Shown: positions 1 to 8,967, counted from the first letter of the stretch. The stretch is 64,000 nucleotides of DNA from Pyrococcus kukulkanii (GCF_041647995.1 NZ_JARRIB010000002.1:62001-126000), one strand, 5' to 3'. The notes: a model not told the origin generated them from the letters alone. Translations and numbers: made by a program.

Positions 1-1
1 A

Positions 2-181
2 CCAGGAAGATACGGAAAGGCCCTACCTCCCATGGGAATGAGGGAAGGGATGAACAGATTCCTAGCGTCCGTAGGAATAACTTTCAGGAGAGATCCAGAC
101 ACAGGGAGGCCAAGAGCAAACAAGGAAGGTTCAGTAAAGGACAGGGAACAGAAAGAAAAGGGAGAGTACTACTACGTCTAA
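2..181 (+). CDS. ABCE1/Rli1 ribosome-recycling ATPase, C-terminal end (partial)
   Basis: The window opens inside a gene and shows only the last 59 codons before a TAA. The visible tail contains [20 protein letters not shown], then [13 protein letters not shown], and ends in EYYYV. This is the conserved C-terminus of archaeal and eukaryotic ABCE1 (RNase L inhibitor homologue), the Fe-S ABC ATPase that splits ribosomes after termination. The Fe-S and nucleotide-binding domains lie upstream of the window and cannot be checked. The next gene starts 51 bp downstream on the same strand behind its own TATA-like stretch. Confidence 0.85.
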   Translation, partial: PGRYGKALPPMGMREGMNRFLASVGITFRRDPDTGRPRANKEGSVKDREQKEKGEYYYV

Positions 182-232
182 TACGTCTAAACATTTTTAT
201 CCTCCTTTCCCCCAACATAATTTGGTGGTTCT

Positions 233-613
233 ATGAAGGAGATAGTTTTCACTGAAAGAGCTCCAAAACCAATAGGCCCCTATAGCCAAGCGATAAAGGC
301 TGGAAACTTCCTCTTCATTGCAGGCCAGATACCAATTAACCCTGAAACAGGAGAGTTAGTTAAGGGAGATATAAAGGAGCAGACGAGGCAGGTTCTCGAA
401 AACATAAAAGCAATTCTCGAAGCAGCTGGTTATACCCTAAACGACGTTGTTAAGGTCACAGTTTACTTAAAGAATATGGATGACTTTGCTGCAATGAATG
501 AAGTTTATGCCAAGTACTTTGGAGAATCAAAACCTGCAAGGGTAGCAGTTGAGGTTGCTAGACTGCCTAAGGACGTCCTTATAGAGATAGAGGCGATAGC
601 GTACAAGGAATGA
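233..613 (+). CDS. ridA: RidA family 2-iminobutanoate/2-iminopropanoate deaminase
   Basis: A 126-residue protein, the full length for the RidA/YjgF/YER057c/UK114 family. These small cytosolic trimers hydrolyse reactive enamine/imine intermediates released by PLP enzymes to 2-oxoacids and ammonia. Visible family features are [10 protein letters not shown] near residue 12-21, [15 protein letters not shown] around 29-43, and [12 protein letters not shown] around residue 101-112, which includes the conserved substrate-binding arginine. The ATG follows a GGTGG ribosome-binding site, and an AT-rich TATA-like element lies about 35 bp upstream. It appears to be a single-gene unit with T-rich sequence after the stop. 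Confidence 0.92.
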   Translation: MKEIVFTERAPKPIGPYSQAIKAGNFLFIAGQIPINPETGELVKGDIKEQTRQVLENIKAILEAAGYTLNDVVKVTVYLKNMDDFAAMNEVYAKYFGESKPARVAVEVARLPKDVLIEIEAIAYKE

Positions 614-1107
614 ATTTAAAAAACCGTTTTTAACAGCTTTTCCTATACCTTTTTAGAATTATCCAAGGGCAATATACCTACCCTAGTTTACACATAATAA
701 ATCTTTTACTCAAGCATCCCACGAAATAGTTAGTAGCGGCTATCCATATGGGTGGAGCAGAATAATTTGCTGGTGCTCTTTACAGGGATACTGGAGAACA
801 AGTCGCCACTGAGGATGTAAAGTATAGGAACGATGGATGGCTGATCCAATGCACATTTACGTTGACGTTACAATCCCTCCAGAAACCGCAGCTGAAGTTC
901 CAGCAAACCACGTGCCCAAGAGTGGAGTAAAATTTCCCAGACTCTGCTATCATTCAGCTACGAGGGTATTCACAGTTATTGTACCCAGAGCTTTGAATTT
1001 TGCCAAGTTAGTAATAACACCATAGCTAAAAAGCGACAATAAACGAAACTGGATACCCTTCAACTTTATCTAATCAGCACAAGGTAATGTGACTTTTATA
1101 AAAGGCT
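614..1107. other. Decayed intergenic sequence with no convincing gene
   Basis: After ridA comes a T-rich terminator-like stretch (about 615-655), then about 450 bp without a convincing gene. An open stretch at 837-1025 would encode 62 residues containing HIYVDVTIPPETAAEVP, but it has no ribosome-binding site and matches no family I recognise. The preceding bases (about 730-835) read as protein-like in other frames, which suggests remnants of a frameshifted gene. I cannot name the ancestor. Confidence 0.4.
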
Positions 1108-1300
1108 GTTCTTTTTGTAGTTTCTTTTGTTGCATTCATGTATTTTTGTGTTTTAAGGTTTTGAGTGTGTTTTTGTTTTGGGGCCGTTTCCGTTCGGCCC
1201 GAAGGCTGATCCGGTGGCTCCAATGTGAGCGGGAGTGCAAAGCCAACCGCACCACTTGCACTACAACTGGTAGCGGAAACGGTCCGGAATTATTGTATCA
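1108..1300 (+). repeat. Dispersed repeat copy A, possible IS-derived relic with RNA-like hairpin
   Basis: Positions 1240-1283 match, at 42 of 44 bases, the reverse complement of 24865-24908 elsewhere in this window. Similarity continues more weakly upstream (CTTTTGTTGCATT and TTTTTGTGTTTTA motifs). The segment contains GGCCGTTTCCG (about 1182-1192) and a matching CGGAAACGG (about 1274-1282), which could close a structured RNA-like element. A similar GTTTCC...GGAAAC arrangement lies downstream of the TnpB relic near 30 kb. A transposon end or omega-RNA-like relic is my preferred reading. A repeated non-coding RNA is an alternative. Confidence 0.5.
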
Positions 1301-1316
1301 CCAGTAAGAGGGAAAT

Positions 1317-1682
1317 ATCAATCTTTAGCGCCAATAGTGGCGTTATATTTCAATATTAACGGTAGTGTATATGCATTTTCCACCAAAAGCTCTTAATTTA
1401 GGGAGAGTGGAACAAGGATGAAAATATGACTATTATACTACTCGAAATTAAATCCTTCGAGACTCCTAGTAGGATTGAGCCAATTCCCTATTTATTATGA
1501 TGAACGCTACGTTGGAAATAAAAAAGGTTCGAGATCTTTAATCCAGAGTCACGAAAAAGAAGTAACACACTCTTCTCTATGATTAGTTTCTTTATAGTTC
1601 TTGGAGTGGGAAGTGCAGTTATCCTTCTGCTTCAGCTCAATAAGGAGGAGATAAAAACACTTTTTTCTCATTTTTTTCGTTT
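1317..1682. other. Intergenic region with a possible short hydrophobic relic ORF
   Basis: No convincing gene is visible. A 35-codon ATG frame at 1579-1686 starts MISFFIVLGVGSAVILLLQL and could be a relic or a very small membrane protein. It lacks a clear ribosome-binding site and runs into the stop codon of the opposing TSUP gene. The rest is AT-rich with no recognisable motif. Confidence 0.3.
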
Positions 1683-2420
1683 TTAAATTCCCATTATGTT
1701 TCTGAGGAGGTTAATTAGCGTCAGTATGGAAATACCAAGAAATACTTCCTTAAGATGCTTGGAATCTAGTTTAAGGGCAGTTTTTGCTCCAAACCATGAG
1801 CCCACAATAACAGGGAAAATTAAAAGCATTCCAATGGGGTAATCAACGAATCCATTTCTCGCATATGTGATAAAAGCAATAAAGTTGTTGAAGAAGATTA
1901 TGAGCTTTGCTATTGCATTTGCTTCCAAAAGCTCAACTTTGAAGAACATTCTCAAAAAAGATATAACCACCAGAGTAGATGCTATCCCCAAAATGCCTAT
2001 ATAGATTCCGATCGCTAACCCTACAAGGAGCTGGAGCATTAGATTTCCTTCTCTAAATGTTGGAACTTCCTGGGATTCTTTTACTGTAAAGTATGTTCCA
2101 ACTATGAGAAATACCATTACAAACAAGTTGGCAATATTATCAGGCACACTCAGCAGAAAAGCGCTTCCAACATACGACCCAACAAAAGAAGAGAGAACTA
2201 AAGGCAGGGCTATTTTCAAATTCAAAACACCTGCCCTAAGGTAAGTTAGGAAAGACACAAGAGTCAGCCCAGCAATAACCATCTTTAATGTTCCCACAGC
2301 AGTTTTTGTTGGAATATTAAGGAGTGTCAGAATAAAGAATGTTATCATGCTCCCTCCACTCATTAAAGAGCCTATAAAGCCCCCAATCCCAGCCACAAGC
2401 AGAAGAAGTACCTCTCTCAC
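1683..2420 (-). CDS. TSUP (TauE/SafE/DUF81) family membrane transporter
   Basis: A 245-residue, strongly hydrophobic protein with about seven to eight membrane segments. It has the duplicated architecture of the sulfite exporter TauE/SafE (TSUP) family. The first half starts GGFIGSLMSGGSMITFFILT (about 13-32), with the typical glycine-rich re-entrant motif. The second half repeats it as GIYIGILGIASTLVVISFL (about 137-155). Family members move sulfonates, sulfite or other organic and sulfur anions across the cytoplasmic membrane. The substrate here cannot be read from sequence. It is a monocistronic leftward gene, with a C/D box RNA and purB beyond its start. Confidence 0.8.
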   Translation of the reverse strand: MREVLLLLVAGIGGFIGSLMSGGSMITFFILTLLNIPTKTAVGTLKMVIAGLTLVSFLTYLRAGVLNLKIALPLVLSSFVGSYVGSAFLLSVPDNIANLFVMVFLIVGTYFTVKESQEVPTFREGNLMLQLLVGLAIGIYIGILGIASTLVVISFLRMFFKVELLEANAIAKLIIFFNNFIAFITYARNGFVDYPIGMLLIFPVIVGSWFGAKTALKLDSKHLKEVFLGISILTLINLLRNIMGI

Positions 2421-2497
2421 TCTTACTCGCCATAGAAATTTTTGTAAAAAGAAAGTAAAAACTTTATTAGTTTAGATAAGTCCCAGTGCATAAAAAG

Positions 2498-2558
2498 CAG
2501 GGCTCAGGAAGCCGTCCACTCCTCACCATTCAGGCGCGGAAGGCTTCATCATCGCCTC
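2498..2558 (-). ncRNA. C/D box sRNA (2'-O-methylation guide)
   Basis: Read on the minus strand, the order is box C ATGATGA (complement of 2546-2552), 12 nt AGCCTTCCGCGC, box D' CTGA (2530-2533), a C'-like GGTGAGGA (2520-2527), about 12 nt, then box D CTGA (2504-2507). Both 12-nt guide spacings fit archaeal C/D RNAs, which direct Nop1/fibrillarin, Nop5 and L7Ae to methylate rRNA or tRNA. A TTTATAA element about 24 nt upstream could be its promoter. The gene lies in the gap between the TSUP gene and purB. The targets were not determined. Confidence 0.75.
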
Positions 2559-2672
2559 ACCAATTTTATAGGTGCAAATTTATAAATGGTTATTCCAGCC
2601 CTAAATTTTAACATAAATATGTAAAAAGATAAACATTAAAACCATATAATTTTACAAGCAATTGGTGATATA

Positions 2673-4025
2673 ATGGCCGTTCACCCCATAGATTACAGGT
2701 ACGGTAGCGAAGAAATGAGAAAAATCTGGGATGAGGAAAACAAACTACAAAAGCTGTTGGACGTTGAAGCTGCATTGGCTAGGGCTCATGCAAAAGTCGG
2801 AAACATTCCAGAAGAGAGCGCCAGAGTGATCTCAGAGAGAGCAAACACAAAGTGGGTAAAACTAGAAAGGGTAAAAGAGATTGAAGCCGAGATTCATCAT
2901 GACATAATGGCCATGGTAAAAGCCCTAAGCGAGGTCTGCGGGGAGCACGGGAAGTACGTTCACCTTGGTGCTACATCGAACGATATAATTGATACCGCCA
3001 ATGCCCTACTAATAAAGGAGAGCCTTGAGATAGTTGAGAAGGACTTAAAGGAGCTGAGATCCATCCTAAAGGATCTCGCCCTAAAACATATAGATACCGT
3101 GTGCATTGGAAGAACTCACGGTCAGCATGCAGTCCCAACAACATATGGAATGAAATTTGCCCTGTGGCTTGATGAGATACAGAGGCACATAGAAAGACTG
3201 CACCAACTCAAGGAGAGAGTTCTGGTTGGGAAGATGAGAGGAGCCGTTGGAACTGCTGCTTCCTTTGGCGAAAAGGCCTTTGAAATTGAAAGACTTGTAA
3301 TGGAGGATCTGGGCCTTAAACCTGCGAGGATTACAAATCAGATAGTTCAAAGAGACGTCTACGCCGAGCTAATGTTTTTCCTCGCGTTAGTTGCCTCAAC
3401 CCTTGATAAAATGGGACTAGAAATCAGGAACCTCCAGAGAACGGAAATACTCGAGGTCAGCGAGCCATTCGGAACAAAACAGGTGGGCTCATCAACGATG
3501 CCTCACAAGAGGAATCCAATAAGAACTGAAAAGATCTGCGGTTTGGCAAGGGTTCTCTACTCTAACGTAATCCCAGCTTTGCTAAACAATCCGCTGTGGC
3601 ACGAGAGAGATCTTACTAATTCTTCAGTGGAAAGGGTGATTCTGCCGGAGAGCTTTGTCCTTCTAGATGAGATGCTCAAGGTAATGAAGAAGGTTCTCAG
3701 AGGGCTGGAATTCTTCCCTGAGAACATAAAGAGGAACCTCTACCTCACGAAGAACCTGATAATGGCCGAACCATTAATGCTTAAGCTTGCAGAGAGGGGA
3801 ATGGGAAGACAAGAGGCTCACGAGCTAGTGAGACAGCTAGCGATGAAGGCCTTTAGAGAGAGTAGGGATCTCCTGGAGGTTGTAAGAGAGAGCGAAGAGG
3901 CAATGAGGTACCTAACTCAAGAAGACCTAGAGAGCCTAAAGCCAGAAAACTACATAGGCAAGGCAAGGGAGATAGTGATGAATGTAGTTAGGTACGTTGA
4001 GGAAATGGAGAAAAAAGGCCTGTAG
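2673..4025 (+). CDS. purB: Adenylosuccinate lyase
   Basis: A 450-residue member of the fumarase/aspartase superfamily. It cleaves SAICAR to AICAR and adenylosuccinate to AMP, releasing fumarate (purine biosynthesis, cytosolic homotetramer). Seen: VHLGATSNDIIDTANALL (about 97-114), RTHGQHAVPTTYG (about 147-159) with the conserved His, and the superfamily signature SSTMPHKRNP (about 273-282) with the flexible catalytic loop. Length is normal. The ATG at 2673 follows GGTGATATA. An AT-rich TATA region lies at about 2630-2655. It stands alone between a C/D RNA and an AT-rich gap. Confidence 0.95.
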   Translation: MAVHPIDYRYGSEEMRKIWDEENKLQKLLDVEAALARAHAKVGNIPEESARVISERANTKWVKLERVKEIEAEIHHDIMAMVKALSEVCGEHGKYVHLGATSNDIIDTANALLIKESLEIVEKDLKELRSILKDLALKHIDTVCIGRTHGQHAVPTTYGMKFALWLDEIQRHIERLHQLKERVLVGKMRGAVGTAASFGEKAFEIERLVMEDLGLKPARITNQIVQRDVYAELMFFLALVASTLDKMGLEIRNLQRTEILEVSEPFGTKQVGSSTMPHKRNPIRTEKICGLARVLYSNVIPALLNNPLWHERDLTNSSVERVILPESFVLLDEMLKVMKKVLRGLEFFPENIKRNLYLTKNLIMAEPLMLKLAERGMGRQEAHELVRQLAMKAFRESRDLLEVVRESEEAMRYLTQEDLESLKPENYIGKAREIVMNVVRYVEEMEKKGL

Positions 4026-4314
4026 TTCCTTATTTTTAAACCTTTGAATTATTTTTCATGTATTTTTGGCTACTATTTCAAACTGAGACTTGAATGTTTT
4101 ACTATTTTTCATAGAAATAATAATGATCAAATAAATAATTTTCTTTTAGTTTCTATTTGAAATATTAAAATACTTTGATAAATTATAAATTAAAACTCGA
4201 TAATTCAGTAAAAAATGGCAATTTTATACTCCTATAAGAAGTAGAAAATGCAGTATTTTTACTATTATATAAGATAACGTTGAATTTAAAAGAGGAGAAA
4301 AGAACTCAATAACG
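4026..4314. promoter_or_regulatory. Very AT-rich intergenic region with promoter of the m5C methyltransferase
   Basis: This gap is about 288 bp and markedly richer in A and T than its neighbours. It contains poly-T runs just after purB (terminator-like) and several TATA-like words, the nearest (ATTATATAAG) about 50 bp before the next ATG. The untranslated stretch before the start carries AGAGGAGAAAAG as a likely ribosome-binding site. I see no gene or RNA motif in it. Confidence 0.45.
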
Positions 4315-5670
4315 ATGGAGACTAAAGAAGAAAAGAAGCTGTCAATACCTCCTAGAGGCATTAGAGCAATAATAGAGGCCGTTAGGTTAGGAGAGATTAT
4401 AAAACCAAGCCAATATGCAAAAAGAGAAGCATTCAAGAAGCACGAGATAGAAGAGGCGTGGCTCAATAGGGTTCTTACAATGATATTTTATGACATAATG
4501 AAGAAACAAGGACTTATAGATAAGGCAATTCAAGAGGTTGTGGGCGTAACCCCCCTAATCCTCGATCCCTGGCTCAGAGCGGCCCTAAGGGTAGCTTTTG
4601 ACATAGTTCTCTTCCACGAGCCCAATGCTAACACACTGAAGAACCTCCGTTGGAAGGCATCAGACTTCATCTCAGCGAGAACTCACCCGTACGTTGGCAT
4701 GTATTACTGGGATCTAATGGACAAAATCCTAGGGTACAAACCAAACCCAAAAACAGAATTAGAGAAGCTTGAATGGGAGTACCTAGCCCCAGCATGGCTT
4801 ATAGAAAGGGTTAAAACAATATTAAATGAGGAAACTGAGGCCTTTTTCAAAGCTGTAAATAGGAGGCACGAGTGGATAAGTATAAGGGTCAACACTCTAA
4901 AGGCAGATGTTGATTCCGTCATTGAGAGATTCAAAGAAGAGGGGGTCGAAGTTTTAAAGAGTGAAAGGGCACCAACTGTTATAAAGATCAAAGGACCGTA
5001 CGATTTCGACTCCAGTGACCTCTTCAAAAAAGGGAAGATAATAGTTCAAGAGGAAGCTTCTGCAGTCGCATCCCTTATCTTAAACCCCCAACCTGGGGAA
5101 ATTGTTGTGGACTTAGCCGCAGCTCCAGGAGGAAAAACGACTCATATGGCAGAGTTAATGCAGAACAAGGGTAAGATTTACGCTTTTGACATAGACAAGG
5201 CTAGAATGAAGAGGCTCAAAGACTTCGTTAATAGGATGGGCATTAAGATCGTTAAGCCAATAATAAAGGACGCAAGAAAAGCCCCTGAAATTTTAGGAGA
5301 AGAAGTAGCCGATAAGGTTTTGCTAGATGCACCCTGCACTTCCTCTGGTACCATAGGTAAAAATCCAGAGTTAAGGTGGAGGCTCAGGGAAAGCAAGATA
5401 GAGGAGATGGCAAAGTTGCAAAGAGAACTCTTGGAAAGCGCGGCAAAGCTGGTGAAGCCTGGAGGGAGAATTCTTTACACAACATGTAGTATATTCTTAG
5501 AGGAAAACGAGGAAAACGTTAAATGGTTCCTAAATACCCATCAAGAATTTAGGCTGATAAAGCTTGAAGGTCCCTATGATCCAGGCTTCTCAGAAGGAAC
5601 AATGAGGGCATGGCCCCATCGACACGATACAATAGGATTCTTCTATGCACTGTTTGAAAAGGTGACATGA
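4315..5670 (+). CDS. NOL1/NOP2/NSUN family RNA (cytosine-5) methyltransferase
   Basis: A 451-residue SAM-dependent RNA m5C methyltransferase. An N-terminal NusB-like helical region (about 1-140) is followed by a Rossmann domain with VDLAAAPGGKTTHMAELM (about 264-281). Motif IV is LDAPCTSSGTIG with Cys341. Motif VI is YTTCS with the nucleophile candidate Cys391. Family members modify tRNA or rRNA. The tRNA versus rRNA target cannot be decided here. A paralogue of nearly identical length (450 residues) lies at 54888-56240. The ATG follows GAGGAGAAAAG. Downstream is a small membrane protein with its own TATA element. Confidence 0.88.
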   Translation: METKEEKKLSIPPRGIRAIIEAVRLGEIIKPSQYAKREAFKKHEIEEAWLNRVLTMIFYDIMKKQGLIDKAIQEVVGVTPLILDPWLRAALRVAFDIVLFHEPNANTLKNLRWKASDFISARTHPYVGMYYWDLMDKILGYKPNPKTELEKLEWEYLAPAWLIERVKTILNEETEAFFKAVNRRHEWISIRVNTLKADVDSVIERFKEEGVEVLKSERAPTVIKIKGPYDFDSSDLFKKGKIIVQEEASAVASLILNPQPGEIVVDLAAAPGGKTTHMAELMQNKGKIYAFDIDKARMKRLKDFVNRMGIKIVKPIIKDARKAPEILGEEVADKVLLDAPCTSSGTIGKNPELRWRLRESKIEEMAKLQRELLESAAKLVKPGGRILYTTCSIFLEENEENVKWFLNTHQEFRLIKLEGPYDPGFSEGTMRAWPHRHDTIGFFYALFEKVT

Positions 5671-5787
5671 TATCCTCCATATTTTAGATCTCCCTCCAAA
5701 TAAGTGGAGATTTTCTTCCCAACTAGCAATTTTACATTTAGAAAAACGTTAAAAAGTTTTACAACTCAGTAAAAGTGGTGTTCAACG

Positions 5788-6120
5788 ATGCTTGAGATAT
5801 TGTCATTTATGTTCTTTACAGGTGGAGGGCTAGTAATGCTCTTCATAGCAGCGTTCGCAGTTACCTGGCCCCAAAGAATAGCAGCGCTGTTAGGAGCAAT
5901 TGGCTATGGAATCCTGGGTTTTTTGACCGTAGAAAGCATGTCAGTTGACGTAAAGAAGAAGAAAGGGGCTGACAAAAATGTTATCTTGGGGATAACATTG
6001 ATCTCGTTTGCCCTTAGTTATTACGCTTTAGTCTCATACATAAAGAACTATTTCGCTCCACTGCTCTTAGTTGGCCCTGGCCTCTTATTGGGATTCTGGA
6101 TATTCTTCAAGGGGAAGTGA
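5788..6120 (+). CDS. Small multi-pass membrane protein, function unknown
   Basis: A 110-residue protein with about four hydrophobic segments (about 5-25, 32-50, 67-87, 90-107). A basic/acidic loop, VDVKKKKGADKN, lies between segments two and three. No catalytic motif is visible and I do not recognise the family. A TATA-like element and a GGTG ribosome-binding site precede the ATG. Its 3' end overlaps the end of the convergent radical SAM gene by about 14 bp, so the two transcripts overlap. Confidence 0.65.
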   Translation: MLEILSFMFFTGGGLVMLFIAAFAVTWPQRIAALLGAIGYGILGFLTVESMSVDVKKKKGADKNVILGITLISFALSYYALVSYIKNYFAPLLLVGPGLLLGFWIFFKGK

Positions 6121-7135
6121 GCCTTAAGAGCCACGGATTTCCCACAAAAACCCTTTTCAATTTTTTCTTTGCAATTCTCACGAGCTTTTCCATCTGCTCA
6201 TAACTCGTCGTTGGAACGTCGTTCATTAAATGTTCTGGGTGGAATGCCAAGAGGACATATGGAATATTTCTGTCTATCGAGGCTATATAATCAACTATTC
6301 CCCCCACCTCAACCTCGTCAACGTAGTGCGGGACAACCAAAGTGCTCACGACCAGCTCCGCATCCTCCTCTTTGACTATCCTAATGTTTTCCTTTATCCT
6401 CTCCACGGCCTTCTCTCCATTAACACCCGTTAAAGCTTCATAAACCTCTGGAGTATAGGCTTTCCAGTCTATCTTAACTATTCCTCCGCTTTCCCTGCTT
6501 ACCCTGGCCATTTCTCTCATGATTCCTGGGTTCTCTAGGCCATTAGTTTCCCAGCAGATCCTTATCTTCTTCCTTTTCAATATCTTCCTAGAGAACCTTA
6601 TAGCGAAAGGTGAGTAGGGAGCTGGATCGCCACCGAAGAAGCACACGCAGGTTACTCTCCTATCCAAGGCAACACTAACTAGTTCGTCTATGGAAACCAC
6701 CGACCCGTGAGAGGTTTTGTGCTCTACATTTTGACAGAAGAGGCAGTCAAGGTTGCAGGCGTAGAAGAACACCGCAAGGTTGTAGAACCCAATATGATCC
6801 TTTTCTGGACATACGGGCTCTGCAACACAGTTGGTTGGGTGGGGATCTAGGTAGTAGAAGAGCTCCGCCTTATCAAAGCCGTATTTGGGCCTTAGACCGT
6901 TGGAGTTAATCCACACTCCGCAGTACCCTACATCTTTAACCTCACATTCATTTACACAGAGGGTGCACTTAACTCCCCCTTTGGGCGGTTCTATAGGAAG
7001 GCCTATCCTTTCCCTAAACTCTTTGTGGGACTTTAGGGAGAACTCAAGGTGGCCCCTTCTCAAGCAGTCAACGCACACTCCAATACTCTCGCTTATCTCT
7101 TCACTCTCCTTTCCACAGATTCTACACTTGGTCAC
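6107..7135 (-). CDS. Radical SAM protein with N-terminal zinc ribbon, PflA-like
   Basis: A 342-residue protein. The radical SAM signature CxxxCxxC is at Cys127, Cys131 and Cys134 (ACNLDCLFCQN), followed by FFGGDPAP. Together they ligate a [4Fe-4S] cluster that generates a 5'-deoxyadenosyl radical from SAM. An N-terminal zinc-ribbon-like pair (CRIC at 4-7, CVDC at 21-24) and further cysteines (57, 60, 64, 72) suggest additional metal sites. The family resembles pyruvate-formate-lyase activating enzymes and the uncharacterised archaeal relatives. The substrate is unknown. A second, shorter radical SAM protein of the same broad family is at 25089-26036. Confidence 0.8.
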   Translation of the reverse strand: MTKCRICGKESEEISESIGVCVDCLRRGHLEFSLKSHKEFRERIGLPIEPPKGGVKCTLCVNECEVKDVGYCGVWINSNGLRPKYGFDKAELFYYLDPHPTNCVAEPVCPEKDHIGFYNLAVFFYACNLDCLFCQNVEHKTSHGSVVSIDELVSVALDRRVTCVCFFGGDPAPYSPFAIRFSRKILKRKKIRICWETNGLENPGIMREMARVSRESGGIVKIDWKAYTPEVYEALTGVNGEKAVERIKENIRIVKEEDAELVVSTLVVPHYVDEVEVGGIVDYIASIDRNIPYVLLAFHPEHLMNDVPTTSYEQMEKLVRIAKKKLKRVFVGNPWLLRLTSP

Positions 7136-7249
7136 GAAGTTAAATTATTCTGAATGAGGAATTAACGTTTCCTGTAACAGTTGTCATAGCGTCCAAATGA
7201 TCATCGAAATATTAAATAGTAGCAAAACCTACTCTAATTAGGTGGTCCT

Positions 7250-8548
7250 ATGGAGGAGTTCATAGTCGAGAAGATGAAGGAGAACAAGATCCCAGGAATA
7301 AGTTACGGGGTAATAGATGGAGAGAAAGTTGAGATGAGAGGAATCGGCTTTAGGAACGTTGAGAAGGCCCTTCCCGCAACGGAGAGGACACTCTATGGAA
7401 TAGCCTCGGTAACTAAAAGCTTCACTGCCCTAGCTGTAATGAAGTTAGTTGAGGAGGGAAAGCTCGATTTAAACGCTGAAGTTGGCAATATCCTGGGGAT
7501 AGAACTCAAGCCCTTCGGAGAGCCCGTCAGGGTTCATCATCTTCTCACCCACTCCTCAGGAATTCCATCCCTGGGATATGCTGAAGCTTTCATTGATGGT
7601 TTCTTTGGCTCTAAGGAGAGCTGGTTGCCAGTAGCTAAGCCCCAGGATTTAGTGCCCTTTATAAAGGACATGGAAAGCTGGGCCGTTGCAAGGCCAGGAG
7701 AAAGGTTCTTCTACTCAAACACCGGCTACGTCCTCTTGGGTCTCATCATCGAGAAAGTCTCTGGGGTTAGATACGAGGACTTTGTAAGGGAGAAAATCCT
7801 AGAACCGCTAAAGATGGAAAGGACAGATTTTAGGCCAAAGGACGAGGACTTCGCTACTGGCTACATCCTTCAGGAGGGAAAGCTAGTTCCAAAACCCTTC
7901 CCGTACGGGATAACCTCTGATGGCGGATTGATCAGTTGCGTGGAGGATCTCGTGAAATATTTGAGGATGTACATCACCCTCGAAGGACCCGTCAGTGAGG
8001 AGTACCTCAAGTTAATGGAGAAGGAGTATATAGAAGTGCCCTGGCAGATGTTCGGAGGGGAAGCTTATGGTTACGGCCTCGTAATCTACCCAAGGTTCTA
8101 CGGCAAAAGGCTAGTAGGCCACAGCGGTTCCCTAGGTTCTTACACGAGCTTCATCGGGTACATTAGGGATGAGGAGCTTGGAGTAGTCGTGCTAGAGAAC
8201 GCTTCAGGCTACGCTCCCTCCCTGATAGGGATGTACATCTTAGCCGAGAAACTGGGAGAGGATCCCTACAAGATAGAGGCCATAAGGAGGGAGGAGATAC
8301 TCAAGAGACTCGAGGGAACTTATTATGGCTTCAAGAGGACTATAAAATTCACGGTAAAGAGAAGAGGAGACTTCCTGTTCCTCGAGGGAGAGTGGGGAAG
8401 CGTTCCCTTGGTTCCAGAGGTAGTTGAGGAGGACTACGTTAAGGCCTTTACTCTCTCTGGCGGGAGGAAGATGTACGCTGAGTTCTTCCTTAAGGACGGA
8501 AAGGCGGAGATGCTCTACGAGAGGTACAGGCTAGTGAGGGAACCATGA
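7250..8548 (+). CDS. Serine beta-lactamase-fold hydrolase (CubicO/Pab87-like)
   Basis: A 432-residue class C beta-lactamase-fold serine hydrolase. The catalytic triads of the family are all visible: SVTK (Ser53, Lys56), YSN (Tyr155-Asn157) and HSG (His291-Gly293). A C-terminal beta-rich domain of about 90 residues (about 345-432) resembles the lipocalin-like tail of the P. abyssi compartmentalised protease Pab87, which acts on peptides containing D-amino acids. No signal peptide is visible, so it is probably cytosolic. The ATG follows GGTGG. The stop overlaps the start of the next gene (ATGA), indicating an operon with the methyltransferase. The exact substrate is not readable. Confidence 0.85.
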   Translation: MEEFIVEKMKENKIPGISYGVIDGEKVEMRGIGFRNVEKALPATERTLYGIASVTKSFTALAVMKLVEEGKLDLNAEVGNILGIELKPFGEPVRVHHLLTHSSGIPSLGYAEAFIDGFFGSKESWLPVAKPQDLVPFIKDMESWAVARPGERFFYSNTGYVLLGLIIEKVSGVRYEDFVREKILEPLKMERTDFRPKDEDFATGYILQEGKLVPKPFPYGITSDGGLISCVEDLVKYLRMYITLEGPVSEEYLKLMEKEYIEVPWQMFGGEAYGYGLVIYPRFYGKRLVGHSGSLGSYTSFIGYIRDEELGVVVLENASGYAPSLIGMYILAEKLGEDPYKIEAIRREEILKRLEGTYYGFKRTIKFTVKRRGDFLFLEGEWGSVPLVPEVVEEDYVKAFTLSGGRKMYAEFFLKDGKAEMLYERYRLVREP

Positions 8549-8967
8549 GCTTCTTTGGAATAGTCCCCAGGGTTTCGATGTTTGCCCTCCCCTACGCGCT
8601 CTTTGCCCTTTACCTTAATTTCAGGTTTAAACTGTGGTTTGGATTACCGGTCTTAGGTTACATTATGCTGTTCCTAGGGTTAGTTCTGTGGTTGGTATGC
8701 TACTCTCAAGTTTCTAGAGCTTACGGGGAGCGTAAACTCCTGACTACCGGATGCTATTCTAGGATTAGGCATCCTATCTACTCCATCTGGGGATTTCTGA
8801 TAATCCCTGGGTTCTCCCTTATCGTTGGTGGGTTCATGCTTGGTCTGCCCGTTGCGTATTGGCTCTCCATGCTGAAGTTTATAGGGGATGAAGAGAGGGA
8901 ACTAGAGGAGATGTTTGGGGATGAGTGGAGGGAGTATGCAAGGAGAACGGGCAGGTTCCTTCCTTAA
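8545..8967 (+). CDS. ICMT/PEMT-like integral membrane methyltransferase
   Basis: A 140-residue membrane protein with hydrophobic segments at about 9-25, 30-50 and 83-108. The C-terminal signature is RKLLTTGCYSRIRHPIYSIW (about 63-82), containing the RHP motif. It ends with a conserved acidic/aromatic cluster (GDEERELEEMFGDEWREYARR). This is the isoprenylcysteine carboxyl methyltransferase / phospholipid methyltransferase fold. The archaeal substrates are largely unknown and probably lipids or small hydrophobic molecules. Translationally coupled to the upstream hydrolase by a 4-bp overlap. Confidence 0.75.
   Translation: MSFFGIVPRVSMFALPYALFALYLNFRFKLWFGLPVLGYIMLFLGLVLWLVCYSQVSRAYGERKLLTTGCYSRIRHPIYSIWGFLIIPGFSLIVGGFMLGLPVAYWLSMLKFIGDEERELEEMFGDEWREYARRTGRFLP

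Noticed and set aside
837-1025. 62-codon open frame
   Set aside because: No ribosome-binding site, no family likeness, and sits within apparently decayed sequence. Kept only as a remark on that region.
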